Source of the DNA: JAVJSD01 sp040219575
GTDB lineage: Bacteria > Planctomycetota > Planctomycetia > Pirellulales > Pirellulaceae
Length of the DNA stretch: 64,000 nt
Reading direction: 5' to 3'
Assembly (NCBI GenBank): GCA_040219575.1
Contig: JAVJSD010000145.1
Location: 21,042-85,041 of the forward strand
In this document: positions 9,370-19,140 of the stretch, in pieces
Layout: the number at the start of each line of letters is the position of its first letter
How positions within the stretch are numbered: the first letter of the stretch is position 1
Made by a program: the position numbers and the translations under genes
Notes under the pieces: generated by a model
Told to the model about the DNA's origin: nothing
What the model saw: the letters and a program-made list of their open reading frames with translations, nothing else
Database searches by the model: none

Positions 9370-9700
9370 CCGCCCAGGCTCGCCATCTCTCGTTTCTCCG
9401 CCAGCCGCCCGATGTGTCCTGGTTGGCCTATGTCGGCGCAACGACGCCGTGCAGAAATCATGTTGAAGACCCGGGAACTCGGCCGTGGCGCGGAATTATT
9501 CCGTAGCATGGCCGCCCTCGGCCGTGAATCCACGTCACGGCTCGACGGCCCAACGGTATTTCCCGGCTCTTGTCACAGGCCAGTGCGGCGCCAGTGCGAC
9601 CCAAGCTACGAGCGGTATGCTCGTGGTCGCTGGATCTTCGCAGGATGCCGCCACGAAACAGGACTTTGATGGTCCCGGCTTGCGATGCGCCCAACGCCGG
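9370..9700. other. Gene-free gap with small hairpins
   Basis: This is the gap between the convergent TolC-like and AAA+ ATPase genes. It holds an imperfect palindromic region rich in GGCCGTG/CACGGCC motifs (about 9480-9560) and a small hairpin ACGAGC-GGTAT-GCTCGT near 9608-9624. No open frame has coding character and no T-run terminator was found. Confidence 0.5.
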
Positions 9701-11158
9701 CTACATCACCGCGAAGTAGTTCTCGCAGGCGAGGTCGAAGTATTCCTGTTTCAGCTCGATGGGAATCTTCTGGTACAGGCAATGGCTGCGGACTTGCAGC
9801 AGCAGGTCGCGCGGCTGGCAGCAGCGCATCGGGCGGCCGGTGGCGCGGTAGTGCGTTTCAATCAGTCGTTCGATCATCGCCTCGTCGTAGGTGAATCCCA
9901 GCGCCGGGCACATGATCTGGAACAACTTCTTGAATTCGTCCTCGGTGGGATCGACGACTTCGATCTTGTAGGGAATTCGGCGTAGGAAGGCGTCGTCGAC
10001 CAGGTCGCGAGGCTCCAGGTTCGTCGAGAAGACGATCAATTGATCGAAAGGAACCTGAATCTTCTTGCCGTTGGGCAGGTTGAGAAAGTCGTATCGCTTT
10101 TCCAACGGTACGATCCAGCGGTTGAGCAACTCGTCGGTGCTCATTCGCTGGCGGCCGAAGTCGTCGATCACCAGCGTGCCGCAGTTGCTCTTGAGCTGCA
10201 CCGGGGCCTCGCTGATACCGGTCGAGGTGTTTAGCGAGACCTCCAGGTTGTCCATCGTCAGCTCGCCGCCCACCACGATCGTCGGCCGGCGAATTCGCAC
10301 CCAGCGCCGGTCGATCTTCGATTGATCGAGCAACCCGTCGCCCTTGGCCAGCGGCCGTTCCTCGTGGTTCATGGGGTCGAACAGCCGAATGATTTCGCCG
10401 TCGACGCCCAACGCGCGGGGAATCCAGATATGCTGCCCAAACGACATCGTCACCCGCTCGGCGATGCTGGTCTTGCCGTTGCCGGGGTAGCCGAACAGGA
10501 ACATGCCGCGGCCGGAATTGATCGCCGGGCCGAGGCGTTTGAACATCTGCGGGTTGATGAGCAGGTCTTTGAAGGCCCGCCGCAGGTCCTCCTCGGTCGG
10601 ATGCTGGCCCTCGAGCGACTGGGCCTTCACGCTAGCGATGTAGTCGATCAGCGATACGGGGGCGGCGCCGAAATACGTGCAATGCTCGGCATACCGCCGG
10701 GCTCGTTCGCGGCCCAGGTCGGTGAGCTGATAGCAGTAGTCGTTCATCGCCGCCGCGTTTTTGTAGACCACCAGCTGTTCGAGCTTGAGGGCCCGCAGCA
10801 GCTCGTCGATCAGCACGAACGGCAACTGCACCTGGTCGGCGATGTCGCGGCCGACACAGTCGCCGCGGTTGAGCAGGTATTTGAGGATCAGCGACTCGAC
10901 TTCGCTCTCGGTCAGCCCCGCCGCCTGGAACGACCGCGGTTCCAGCGGAAGGAAGTCGTTTTTGTCGTCGATCAGTGGTTCTTCAGCGACCGTCTTCGCC
11001 TTGACGACTTCCGGTTGGGGCGCCGCGGGGCCCGCGGTCGTCAGATCGCTGATTCGCTGCAGCAGTCCCTCCAGCTTCTCGTCCTTGGCGGGTGACGCCG
11101 TCGCGGCCGGAGGGTTGGCGACTCGGTCGAGCAATGTTTGCTTGCTAGCGTCGGACAT
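9701..11158 (-). CDS. AAA+ ATPase with winged-helix segment
   Basis: About 485 residues from the ATG at 11158 (MSDASKQTLLDRV). After a disordered N-terminus comes a small winged-helix-like region (about residues 90-155, ESLILKYLLNRGDCVGRDIA). The AAA+ core follows, with Walker A GYPGNGKTS (about residue 230) and Walker B TLVIDDFGRQRM. A sensor-like FSTNLEPRDLVDDAFLRRI and a C-terminal helical lid complete it. The closely spaced arginines of the lid region fit an oligomeric ring. The family is common in planctomycete genomes, but its client is unknown. It is divergent from the DUF6666-like gene and is not in an evident operon. Confidence 0.85.
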   Translation of the reverse strand: MSDASKQTLLDRVANPPAATASPAKDEKLEGLLQRISDLTTAGPAAPQPEVVKAKTVAEEPLIDDKNDFLPLEPRSFQAAGLTESEVESLILKYLLNRGDCVGRDIADQVQLPFVLIDELLRALKLEQLVVYKNAAAMNDYCYQLTDLGRERARRYAEHCTYFGAAPVSLIDYIASVKAQSLEGQHPTEEDLRRAFKDLLINPQMFKRLGPAINSGRGMFLFGYPGNGKTSIAERVTMSFGQHIWIPRALGVDGEIIRLFDPMNHEERPLAKGDGLLDQSKIDRRWVRIRRPTIVVGGELTMDNLEVSLNTSTGISEAPVQLKSNCGTLVIDDFGRQRMSTDELLNRWIVPLEKRYDFLNLPNGKKIQVPFDQLIVFSTNLEPRDLVDDAFLRRIPYKIEVVDPTEDEFKKLFQIMCPALGFTYDEAMIERLIETHYRATGRPMRCCQPRDLLLQVRSHCLYQKIPIELKQEYFDLACENYFAVM

Positions 11159-11465
11159 GGGGCACGTGGAGAGATGCACTTCCCTGGAATCAGACGGACC
11201 TCAACGGCCCGGCAATCGAGTCGTATCACCAAAACCTAGTACCCGCTGGATGTTTAGGCAAACCAAGCAGATTTGATTTGCCGCGGTCGAGCAGGGCGAG
11301 ACGGCAGTCGCCGCGGCCTGCTCAAGATGGGGCGATTGAAGCAACGTTTCGGATTATTTCGAGTTTTCCGAAAGTTGGGGCTGCGGAGATTCCGATACCC
11401 ACGTTGCCGAGAGATTTCCTTCGTGAACGGATTGGTCTCGATGGCGCCCAATTGAAGAGGACCCC

Positions 11466-12752
11466 ATGAACGTTTCCCCCCAACGTTTTCGGGTGCCCCT
11501 GGTAGGACTTCTTACGCTCCTCGCCAGCGGCACAGGATTCGCCCAGCACGCCATCGCTCCGCGGCCGAACACCGCGGTCGCCGCCGATCGCTCGTCCGGA
11601 GAGATGCGGACGGCGGCCCTGCCGTCGACGCCCGGCCGAGGCTATCGCTACGGCTCGATGCAACGTCCCTTGCTAACGCGAAGCGCGAGCTATACGCCGC
11701 CGCACGAGCGACTTGGCGGAGGACGCATCGTCAGCCATCAGCCCGAGATGATCGAAGGCGACGTGATCTATGAAGGCGGCCCCGGCGAGATGATTTTCGA
11801 AGGGCCCGCGGAGTTCGGCGGCATGAGCGGCCGCGCCGGCTGCGACGGCAATTGCGGCGGGTCTTGCGGCGGCGGCTGCGGATCGACGTGTGGACCGGGC
11901 GCAGCTTGCGGAGTCTGCCCGCGTTGCATTCCCTGCCCGACGTTCTCGCTCAAGTCGATCAACGTCACGCTGGGCGTGGTGGGATTCAAAAACGGCGCCA
12001 ATCGCGGCAGCGACGGCAGCTTTGGTTTCGAGGACGGCATCAACTGGACCAAGCGGTTGCCTTGCATGGACGTGACCGGCATCAACGCCCAACTCGGCGT
12101 TCGCGGCGTCCACACCAACCTGGCGGGTTCGGTGCTCACGCCCAACAACCGCGACCAATTGTTCGTCACCGCCGGCCTGTTCCGCCGCGTCGATTGGGGG
12201 TTGCAGTTCGGAGCGGTGGCCGACTACCTGCGCGAGGATTGGTATTCGGAGATGAATATCAGCCAATTGCGGGCCGAGGTCAGCTACGTGTTTCCCGTTT
12301 CGCACGAACTCGGCTTCCGCCTGGCCCAGTCGATGAACTCACAAATGAACCTGGCCACCTTCAACATGAACGGTGCGCCCATCACGCGCCAGGAAACATG
12401 GGAAGCGCTGGACACCTACAGCTTCTTCTACCGATTCCGCAGCCAAATGTTCCCGGCCGCCCGAGGTGAGTGCCGCATCGGCCTTTCCAACGAGAGTCAC
12501 ACCCTGCTGGGCGCCAACAGCGTCATGCCGCTGGGACCGTGGGTCGCGCTGCAATCGGAATTCACCTACCTGATTCCGCAGAACAACACGCCGGTGGGCG
12601 GAAATCCCGGCGAGACGGAAGTCTGGAACATCGGCTTCGGCATGGTGATCTATCCCTACGGCGAACAGAACCTGACCATGAGCGGCTACGACGCTCCGCT
12701 GTTCGACGTCGGCAACAACGGCAGCTTCATCACCAAGCGGATGCGGCCGTAA
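11466..12752 (+). CDS. Cys/Gly-rich outer-membrane beta-barrel-like protein (DUF6666-like)
   Basis: The 428-residue product begins with a signal peptide ending near GFAQ. A low-complexity part follows, then a Cys/Gly-rich stretch (about residues 118-160) with repeated CGG motifs. The rest is rich in alternating aromatic and polar residues, typical of beta-barrel strands (LFRRVDWGLQFGAVADYLRE, SYVFPVSHELGFRL). The architecture matches a planctomycete family I recall as DUF6666, but I could not verify the name. The role is likely structural, at the cell surface. Spacing to the divergent ATPase start is 307 bases, containing no other gene. A two-stem hairpin follows the stop. Confidence 0.7.
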   Translation: MNVSPQRFRVPLVGLLTLLASGTGFAQHAIAPRPNTAVAADRSSGEMRTAALPSTPGRGYRYGSMQRPLLTRSASYTPPHERLGGGRIVSHQPEMIEGDVIYEGGPGEMIFEGPAEFGGMSGRAGCDGNCGGSCGGGCGSTCGPGAACGVCPRCIPCPTFSLKSINVTLGVVGFKNGANRGSDGSFGFEDGINWTKRLPCMDVTGINAQLGVRGVHTNLAGSVLTPNNRDQLFVTAGLFRRVDWGLQFGAVADYLREDWYSEMNISQLRAEVSYVFPVSHELGFRLAQSMNSQMNLATFNMNGAPITRQETWEALDTYSFFYRFRSQMFPAARGECRIGLSNESHTLLGANSVMPLGPWVALQSEFTYLIPQNNTPVGGNPGETEVWNIGFGMVIYPYGEQNLTMSGYDAPLFDVGNNGSFITKRMRP

Positions 12753-12757
12753 CGCGC

Positions 12758-12810
12758 GGGGCGGGCTTGTGGGCCGCCATCGTCGTCCATGGCGGGGCGA
12801 CACCCGCCCC
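12758..12810 (+). terminator. Two-stem hairpin after the DUF6666-like gene
   Basis: An outer stem GGGGCGGG (12758-12765) with CCCGCCCC (12803-12810) encloses an inner stem CCGCCAT (12774-12780) with ATGGCGG (12789-12795). It begins 5 bases after the stop codon. The stems are very GC-rich but lack a T-run. The next gene starts at 12845, so the hairpin would separate the two transcripts. Confidence 0.5.
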
Positions 12811-12844
12811 CACGTCGAGGTCGGCGGCGTGGTACGATGGCCGC

Positions 12845-14407
12845 ATGAATCAAGCTGATCCCCCGAGCCCCTCGCTCGCCGCCCGAATCGGTCTCTTCGT
12901 GGGACCGCTGGCCGCGCTGGTGCTGTGGGCCGGGCCGAACCTGAGCGACTGGCTGCCGGGCGTCTTTCCACAACGGTGGTCGGCGGCGCTCACACTCGAT
13001 CCGGACCAACCCGCGCTCAACGCCATGGCGGCCGTCGCCGCGCTGATGGCGATCTGGTGGCTGACCGAGGCGATTCCGATGGCCGCCACGGCGCTGGTTC
13101 CGTTGGCGCTCTATCCCCTGTTGGGAGTCATGTCCGGCAAGGAGGTGGCGCCGCACTACGGCAACCATCTCGTCTTCCTGTTTCTGGGCGGCTTCCTGGT
13201 GGCGTTGGCGATCGAAGAGAGCGGGCTGCATCGCCGCATCGCCCTGCACATTGTCGCCGCGATGGGCGACAATCCGCGACTGATCGTGGCGGGCTTCATG
13301 TTGGCCACGGCGGCGCTCTCGATGTGGATCTCCAACACGGCGACCACCTTGATGATGCTTCCGATCGGCGCCAGCATCCTGGTGCAGGCGGATCGCGCGC
13401 AAACCGATGCAAAGCACCGACAGCGATTTGGTGTGGCGTTGATGCTGGGCATCGCGTACGCCGCCAGCATCGGCGGCGTCGGCACGTTGATCGGCACGCC
13501 ACCCAATCTGGCGTTCAAGGCGATCTACGAGGCCGCCATGCCCGACGAGCCGAAGATCGAATTCTTCCGCTGGATGGTGCTGGCGGTACCGTTCTCGGCC
13601 TCGTTTCTCGTCGTCGCCTGGCTGCTGTTGGTTCGTGTCATCTATCCGCTCCCCGCGCAACCGTTGCTGGGCGGCGGTAACGTCGTGCGCGACGAACTCC
13701 AGAAGCTCGGGAGGCTCAGCAAGGCCGAGGTTCGGATGGCCGTGATTTTCTTCATCACGGCGCTGCTGTGGGTGACGCGCGAACCAATGCAGGGCTACGG
13801 CTGGGGGCCGCTGCTGTTGGGCGCCGATTCGAAACTGGTGAACGACGGCACATCCGCCGTGTTGATGGCGATCGTCTGCTTCATGGTTCCCTCGGGTTCC
13901 GCCAGCGGCGAGGCGCTGCTTACCTGGAAGGCCACAACACGTTTGCCATGGGGCATCCTGCTGCTGTTCGGCGGCGGTTTGGCGCTGGCGGCGGGCATGC
14001 ACGAAACGGAGCTCGACGGCTACCTGGGCGAGCGGCTGGCCGCGGGAATCGCGCCGCTGCCCAACGTCGGCAAGGCGGCGCTCATCGCCTGCGGCATGAC
14101 ATGGCTGACGGAGTTGACCAGCAACCTGGCCAGTATCGAAATGCTGACGCCCGTGCTGGCGGAAGCGTCGCTCGACTTGAAGACCCCGCCGCTGGTGCTG
14201 ATGATTCCGGCCACGCTGTCGGCCAGTTGCGCGTTCATGCTGCCGGTCGCCACACCGCCCAATGCGATTGTGTATGGTTCGGGACGCGTGCGAATGCGCG
14301 ACATGATCAGGGCCGGCGTGGTGCTCAACTTCGTCGGCATCGTGCTGGTCGTGGCGACGGTGTGGCTGTTGGGACGCCTGGCCTTCGGCGACGCCGCCGC
14401 ACTGTGA
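12845..14407 (+). CDS. SLC13/DASS-family anion transporter
   Basis: The 520-residue polytopic membrane protein carries both signature motifs of divalent-anion:sodium symporters: SNTATTLMMLPIG in the first half and TSNLASIEMLTPVLA in the second, plus IGTPPNLAF and VATPPNAIVYGSG loops. Such carriers move dicarboxylates, sulfate or related anions with sodium. The substrate cannot be read from the sequence. Sulfate is a possible link to the sulfatases 24 kb away, but that is only a guess. The start at 12845 (MNQADPPSPSLAARIGLF) was preferred to the upstream open frame, which is antisense-like continuation of the previous gene. Confidence 0.92.
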   Translation: MNQADPPSPSLAARIGLFVGPLAALVLWAGPNLSDWLPGVFPQRWSAALTLDPDQPALNAMAAVAALMAIWWLTEAIPMAATALVPLALYPLLGVMSGKEVAPHYGNHLVFLFLGGFLVALAIEESGLHRRIALHIVAAMGDNPRLIVAGFMLATAALSMWISNTATTLMMLPIGASILVQADRAQTDAKHRQRFGVALMLGIAYAASIGGVGTLIGTPPNLAFKAIYEAAMPDEPKIEFFRWMVLAVPFSASFLVVAWLLLVRVIYPLPAQPLLGGGNVVRDELQKLGRLSKAEVRMAVIFFITALLWVTREPMQGYGWGPLLLGADSKLVNDGTSAVLMAIVCFMVPSGSASGEALLTWKATTRLPWGILLLFGGGLALAAGMHETELDGYLGERLAAGIAPLPNVGKAALIACGMTWLTELTSNLASIEMLTPVLAEASLDLKTPPLVLMIPATLSASCAFMLPVATPPNAIVYGSGRVRMRDMIRAGVVLNFVGIVLVVATVWLLGRLAFGDAAAL

Positions 14408-14429
14408 TTTTCTACCATCGCGGAAAGTC

Positions 14430-14936
14430 ATGGAAACCACGATTCGCCCCCACCGCAAAGAGGATCGCTCCGCCATTCGACGTGTGCACACCGAGGCCTT
14501 CGGACAAGCGCTCGAAGCTCAGCTGGTCGACGCGTTGATCGACGGCGGGTTCACGGTCGTGTCGCTCGTGGCCGAGCGAGACAGCGAAGTGGTGGGACAC
14601 GTGCTCTTCAGCCGGCTCGAAATTGCCTCCCACGACGGTTCACTTGCGAACTCCGTCGCCTTGGCTCCCGTGGCTGTCTTGCCCGAATGGCAGCGACTCG
14701 GCATCGGATCGGCGTTGATCCGCGAAGGTCTCGACGCTTGCCGCAAGCTCGGCGAAGCCTCGGCGTTCGTGCTGGGCGATCCCGCCTACTACGGCCGCTT
14801 CGGCTTCTCCGCGGAATTGGCCCGTCGCTTCGAATCGCCCTACGCCTGTGAGGCGTTTCAGACACTGCCGTTGCAGTCCGATACGCTTCCAGCCGGGGGG
14901 CGGATCCGCTACGCGCCCCCCTTTGCAGGACTCTGA
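14430..14936 (+). CDS. GNAT-family N-acetyltransferase
   Basis: The 168-residue protein reads like the YhbS group of GCN5-type acetyltransferases. It has an N-terminal IRPHRKEDRSAIRRVHTEAF, a beta strand with VVGHVLFSRLEI, and the acetyl-CoA pyrophosphate loop in LPEWQRLGIGSALIREGL (Q/R-x-x-G-x-G/A pattern). YYGRFGFS near the end is the typical closing motif. It transfers acetyl from acetyl-CoA to an amine on an unknown substrate. GGAAAG lies just before the ATG. It follows the SLC13 gene by 22 bases, so it may share a transcript. Confidence 0.9.
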   Translation: METTIRPHRKEDRSAIRRVHTEAFGQALEAQLVDALIDGGFTVVSLVAERDSEVVGHVLFSRLEIASHDGSLANSVALAPVAVLPEWQRLGIGSALIREGLDACRKLGEASAFVLGDPAYYGRFGFSAELARRFESPYACEAFQTLPLQSDTLPAGGRIRYAPPFAGL

Positions 14937-15078
14937 CATACCAGCAATGCAATTGCATGTCGCTTGAATTGACCGGACTGCGGGAACTTCCGGACCAGCG
15001 GCGACGTCAGACGACTAAAGCACTTCGAGTCGTCTGTGATTCAACAACTTTGAGCGCCAAATTCCGCCGGGAAAGAAC

Positions 15079-15627
15079 ATGATGAGATATGCAATTGCCG
15101 CAGTGCTCGTTGCAGGTCTGCTGTTGTCTGACCGTGTGCTGCATGCCGATTCTGGTCCGGATGGCAAGCAGGTCGAACTCGTGAATGTGATCGAAGAACT
15201 TGGCTCGGAGGACGGCCCGCGGCGAGTTGCCGCGACGAAAGCGATCTTCCAGGCGGGCGAGGCCGGTCAGGCGGCGCTTCAAAAGGCCGGCGCGAAGCAG
15301 GTCTCGCCCTTTGGCTCGATTCGCGCGCGGCGGCTGGATGTGGTGTACTCCTTGCTCGCAGGACTACGCGAGAACGCCGACGGCGCCTTGGCCGGCTACA
15401 AGCGAGACAGCTTCGGACTGCATCTCGAACCGGGAGTCACTGAACAGGATGTCATCAAGCTGGGACGCCAATACGGCTTCACACTCTCCGGCACGTTCAA
15501 TCCGGACGGCCGCCCCCAGTGCTACGTCAAGTTGACCAAGGGGAGGAAACTCGAAACCGTTCTCCAAGCCATTCTGTCGATCGAGCCGACGGTCGTGTCG
15601 GTGAATCTGAACTACTTCGAGTCGTAA
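15079..15627 (+). CDS. Small secreted protein of unknown function
   Basis: 182 residues starting at an ATG-ATG with GGGAAAG just upstream. The first 23 residues form a signal peptide ending in VLHA. The mature part has helical repeats in its first half (ELGSEDGPRRVAATKAIFQA resembles a HEAT-type helix pair). The C-terminal half reads alpha/beta and includes GRKLETVLQAILSIEPTVVS. I do not recognise the family. It stands alone between the GNAT gene and a lipoprotein hydrolase. Confidence 0.7.
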   Translation: MMRYAIAAVLVAGLLLSDRVLHADSGPDGKQVELVNVIEELGSEDGPRRVAATKAIFQAGEAGQAALQKAGAKQVSPFGSIRARRLDVVYSLLAGLRENADGALAGYKRDSFGLHLEPGVTEQDVIKLGRQYGFTLSGTFNPDGRPQCYVKLTKGRKLETVLQAILSIEPTVVSVNLNYFES

Positions 15628-15766
15628 ACCGACCGCATGGGCGACGCCGACGCGCCGACGTTCATCTGGCGTCGGTGGGCGGTGCGGCGTTCGCGGCATT
15701 CTGGAGCATTCGCGGCCTTCTGAAGCAGGCGGTCGCTGTTGACCGCCAACGGCGCGGTCAGTACGA

Positions 15767-16756
15767 TTGCCGCACTTTTCTTCCACGCCTTCGCGCCTCA
15801 CCGCGTCCACCGCAATCGGGCATGGCGTGCTGCGTAATCGTTTCCCGGAGGGCCAGGCGCCGCTGGCGAAGAGAGTCCGACTTGCGCTGCTGACAACCGC
15901 GTGCCTGCTAGCGGGTGGGTGCGCGCATCTGGGTCCCTATTCGCCGCTGGCTTCGCTCGAACAGCAGGTCGTTTACGCACCCGCGCGATTCCCGGAAGGA
16001 GACTGGCAACCGCAGGGCCTCCGCTACGAAGACGCCTACTTCACCGCCGCCGACGGCACGCAACTGCATGGCTGGTACGTGCCGCATCCCCAGCCTCGGG
16101 CCGTGGTGTTGTTCCTGCACGGCAACGCCGGCAACATCACCAGCCGCGCGCCGTCGCTGGCGCTGCTGAACCGGCGACACGACCTGGCGGTGATGACGTT
16201 CGACTACCGGGGCTACGGACGCAGCGAGGGACGCCCGCACGAATGGGGACTGCGGCAGGACGCCCGAGCCGCGCGCGCCTGGCTGGCCCGGCGGACGGGC
16301 GTGGCGGAGTCGGACATCGTGCTGATGGGGCGCTCCTTGGGAGGCGGCGTGGCGGTCGATCTCGCCGCGGACGGCGGAGCGCGCGGCCTCGTGCTCGCCA
16401 GCACGTTCACTTCCGTGCCGGACGTCGCGGCGCATCACGCCCCTTGGACGGGCGTGCGCTGGTTGATGTCGAATCGCTTCGACTCCCTGTCGAAGATCAA
16501 GAAGTACCACGGCCCCCTGCTGATGAGCCACGGCGACGCCGATCGAACGATTCCCTACGAGCAAGGTCAGCGATTATTCGCCGCCGCGCCGGGACCCAAA
16601 CGGTTCGTCACCATCGGCGGCGGCGATCACAACACGCCGCAAAGTGAAGAGTACCGGCGGGCGCTGGATGAATTTCTGGCGTCGCTGCCGCCGGTGGATG
16701 CGCCGCATACGGGTATTTCGACGGCGCAACGTCTTCCGCCGGTTCGTGAGCGATGA
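15767..16756 (+). CDS. Lipoprotein alpha/beta hydrolase
   Basis: The open frame gives 329 residues, but a GTG at 15827 may be the true start because the lipoprotein signal (ALLTTACLLAGGC) then falls near the N-terminus. The mature enzyme has the alpha/beta-hydrolase features: oxyanion HGNAGN, nucleophile Ser in GRSLGGG, acid in HGDADRTIP and His in GGGDHN. It resembles the ABHD13/ABHD17-type serine hydrolases, which cut esters or thioesters. The lipid anchor puts it in the periplasm or at the outer membrane. It converges on the sensor kinase gene, 20 bases apart. Confidence 0.85.
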   Translation: MPHFSSTPSRLTASTAIGHGVLRNRFPEGQAPLAKRVRLALLTTACLLAGGCAHLGPYSPLASLEQQVVYAPARFPEGDWQPQGLRYEDAYFTAADGTQLHGWYVPHPQPRAVVLFLHGNAGNITSRAPSLALLNRRHDLAVMTFDYRGYGRSEGRPHEWGLRQDARAARAWLARRTGVAESDIVLMGRSLGGGVAVDLAADGGARGLVLASTFTSVPDVAAHHAPWTGVRWLMSNRFDSLSKIKKYHGPLLMSHGDADRTIPYEQGQRLFAAAPGPKRFVTIGGGDHNTPQSEEYRRALDEFLASLPPVDAPHTGISTAQRLPPVRER

Positions 16757-16776
16757 GCCGCCAGGGGACGCCCGGT

Positions 16777-19068
16777 TTACTTGCCGCTCGGCAGCGTGAG
16801 CAAGAAGGACGCTCCCTGATCGCTGTTTTCGAGCGTCAGCGTGCCGCCGAGCGCACTGGCCAGTCGCCGGCAAAGGGCCAACCCCAATCCGACGCCGGGG
16901 GCCGAGTTGGCGGCTTCCACCACCGACTTCGAGAACGGGCGAAACAGCTTGTTTGCTTCCTGCGGCGCGATGCCGGGGCCGTGATCTCGAACGCGAATTC
17001 GCGCGGCGCCCGGCGTGCATTCCAGCACTAGATGAATGCGGCGATCCTTGGCCGCGGCGGCGTATTTGCAGGCGTTGTCGACCAGGTTGAACAGGATCTG
17101 TTCGACGGCGCCGGGGTCGGTGTTGACGACCAGGTCGCGCGCCGTCTCGTCCGCTTCGACGACAAACTCCATTTCGGCCTGACTGGCCCGATCGACCAGC
17201 CGGGTTTCGACACGCTCCAGCAGCGTGGAGAGTTTGATCGTCTCGCGCCGCCGGCCCGGCTTGCCGCGCTCCAAGCGGGCGTAGGCCAGCACGTTCTCGA
17301 CCAGGTGCGACAGCCGATCGGCCTCCACGCGCAGCGTCTCCAGGTATTGCTGGCGTTTTTCGCCGCTGGGCACCATTCCGGCTGAAAGCATTTCGGCGTA
17401 CATGCGAAAGGTCGTCAGCGGCGTCCGCAATTCGTGCGTCACCGCCGCGACAAACGCGCCGCGACGCTCGCTCAGCGTCATCACACCCTGCAGCAGAATC
17501 GCCACCGCCACCGTCGCCAGCGCCAGACACGTCCAGGCGATCACCAGCGACACGCGAATCGCCGACCAGGAGGGCGCCGCCGCGTCGGACTCCTCGTCCG
17601 AGATGACATCGAACTGCATGATCGCCGCCGAGATCGTCGGCTCCGGCACGACGAGTTGCACCGGCAGCGTGGCGAGCATCCGGCCCGGCTGCACCTGGCT
17701 GGCTGGCGTGACCGGCACGAGCTCCGCCTCGGGAATCGTCTGCCGCACCTCGGCCAGCAACATCTGTTGGATCTTGGGCCAGTCGAGCCAGCAGCCTTGG
17801 ATCCTCGTCTGTCCGTCGACCGTCGCGCGGCGGGCGAGAATCAACTTCGAGCCGATCCACATCGGACGCGTTACGCCCTCGCTGACGAGGTGCTGCGGTG
17901 TGTCGAGCGCCGGCTTGGTGTTATTGGCCCGTTGCTGCAGCAATTGCGATTGGGCGTAGCTCTGGTAAGCGCGGTTGCGGCCCTCCCATTCCCGACCGGC
18001 CCGTTTCATCTGCTCGCGAATGTTCTCCAGGTATCCGTCGACCGACGCGATCTGTCGCGGCGTGAGCGAATCGTCGGGAAGGTTGGCGGCCGCCGGGGGC
18101 TGTCTCGACAACCGCGATGTGTTGGGGGCTTGCCCTACGCCGCGCTGTCCGCCGCCCTGAGGCTGCGATTGCTGTGCCGTCGCTTGCTGCTGAGCGACGT
18201 TGGGCGTCGATCCATCCTGCGGCGACGGGTTCGGCGAGGCGTAGCGTGAAGGCGACTGCGTCGGCTGCGACGACGCTTGCTGCGCCGGCGCGCTGGGTTC
18301 GATTGTTTGCGGCAAGCCTTCCTGCTGCGGCTCGTCGAACTGTTCGAGTTGCTGCAGTCCCAAGTCGTTGACGACGTTGGGATTCTCGGGCGTCAGGTTG
18401 TCGCCGTTGTAGTTGTAGGTGTAGCTGTTGGCCATCACGATGTTCTTGACTTCCACCGGCGGCAAGCTTCGCTCCGGCAGCATGCTCAGCAGTTGCTGGT
18501 GGTCGATTTCCCCTTGCAACTCCAAGAGCCGTTCGCCGCTGAGGCGGATGTTCTCCAGCGTCGTGCCGTTCTGGAGCGCCTCGTCGCAGGCCACGCCGAT
18601 CGGAAACTGCGGAGAGCGTAGTTCGTTGTCCGGCGTACATTGAAAATGCAGCCGCACATATTCCGAAGGCTGTAGCAGCAATGGGGAAGGAACCTGGCGA
18701 ATCTCGGTCTGGCCTTTGGTCTTTCCGCTGGAGGCGGTAAAGGCGGGATAGAACGGCTCGTAGACGAAATGCGGCCGGGCCGCTTCCTGCGCCACCAGCG
18801 GCGTGAGCGTCCAGTCCATCCGCCACAGCACGTTGCTGATTCGCTCTTGCAGTTCCGCCTGGCGCCGGGCCATGTCGGCCAGACCGCGCGCCGCCTCGGC
18901 CTGCCGCCGGGCCTCCGTCTCCAGTCGCCGGGCGGAGATCGTCTGCCGCCGGGCTTCGGCCTCGGTGCGGTCGAGCTCGACCGCCTTGACCGACAGCCAC
19001 ACCATCGCCGGCAACACGAGCGCCAGGCTGAAGGCGAACAGCATCCAGATTTGCCAGGGACGTTTCAT
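16777..19068 (-). CDS. Membrane sensor histidine kinase
   Basis: 763 residues. A transmembrane helix (residues about 6-30) is followed by a short coiled coil, a very long extracytoplasmic region (about 50-505) with a Gln/Pro/Ser-rich low-complexity stretch (about 240-320), and a second membrane helix (about 508-528). The kinase core follows: phospho-acceptor His545 in THELRTPLTTF, N box LFNLVDNACKYAA, G1 RDHGPGIA and G2 GVGLGLALCRRLASALGG. It autophosphorylates and passes phosphate to the regulator encoded just upstream (72-base gap, same strand). The sensed signal is unknown. The cell-surface part is unusually large for this class. Confidence 0.93.
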   Translation of the reverse strand: MKRPWQIWMLFAFSLALVLPAMVWLSVKAVELDRTEAEARRQTISARRLETEARRQAEAARGLADMARRQAELQERISNVLWRMDWTLTPLVAQEAARPHFVYEPFYPAFTASSGKTKGQTEIRQVPSPLLLQPSEYVRLHFQCTPDNELRSPQFPIGVACDEALQNGTTLENIRLSGERLLELQGEIDHQQLLSMLPERSLPPVEVKNIVMANSYTYNYNGDNLTPENPNVVNDLGLQQLEQFDEPQQEGLPQTIEPSAPAQQASSQPTQSPSRYASPNPSPQDGSTPNVAQQQATAQQSQPQGGGQRGVGQAPNTSRLSRQPPAAANLPDDSLTPRQIASVDGYLENIREQMKRAGREWEGRNRAYQSYAQSQLLQQRANNTKPALDTPQHLVSEGVTRPMWIGSKLILARRATVDGQTRIQGCWLDWPKIQQMLLAEVRQTIPEAELVPVTPASQVQPGRMLATLPVQLVVPEPTISAAIMQFDVISDEESDAAAPSWSAIRVSLVIAWTCLALATVAVAILLQGVMTLSERRGAFVAAVTHELRTPLTTFRMYAEMLSAGMVPSGEKRQQYLETLRVEADRLSHLVENVLAYARLERGKPGRRRETIKLSTLLERVETRLVDRASQAEMEFVVEADETARDLVVNTDPGAVEQILFNLVDNACKYAAAAKDRRIHLVLECTPGAARIRVRDHGPGIAPQEANKLFRPFSKSVVEAANSAPGVGLGLALCRRLASALGGTLTLENSDQGASFLLTLPSGK

Positions 19069-19140
19069 GGACTTGTTTGAAAACCTTGCAACCGGGAAGC
19101 GGGACAGGCGTCTTGCATGTCGCGGCAGCCTGGAAGGCTC

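Noticed and set aside
12686..14491. Long minus-strand open frame (about 600 codons)
   Set aside because: It lies fully antisense to the SLC13 transporter, whose signature motifs are intact; the antisense product has low-complexity, His/Arg/Gln-rich composition.
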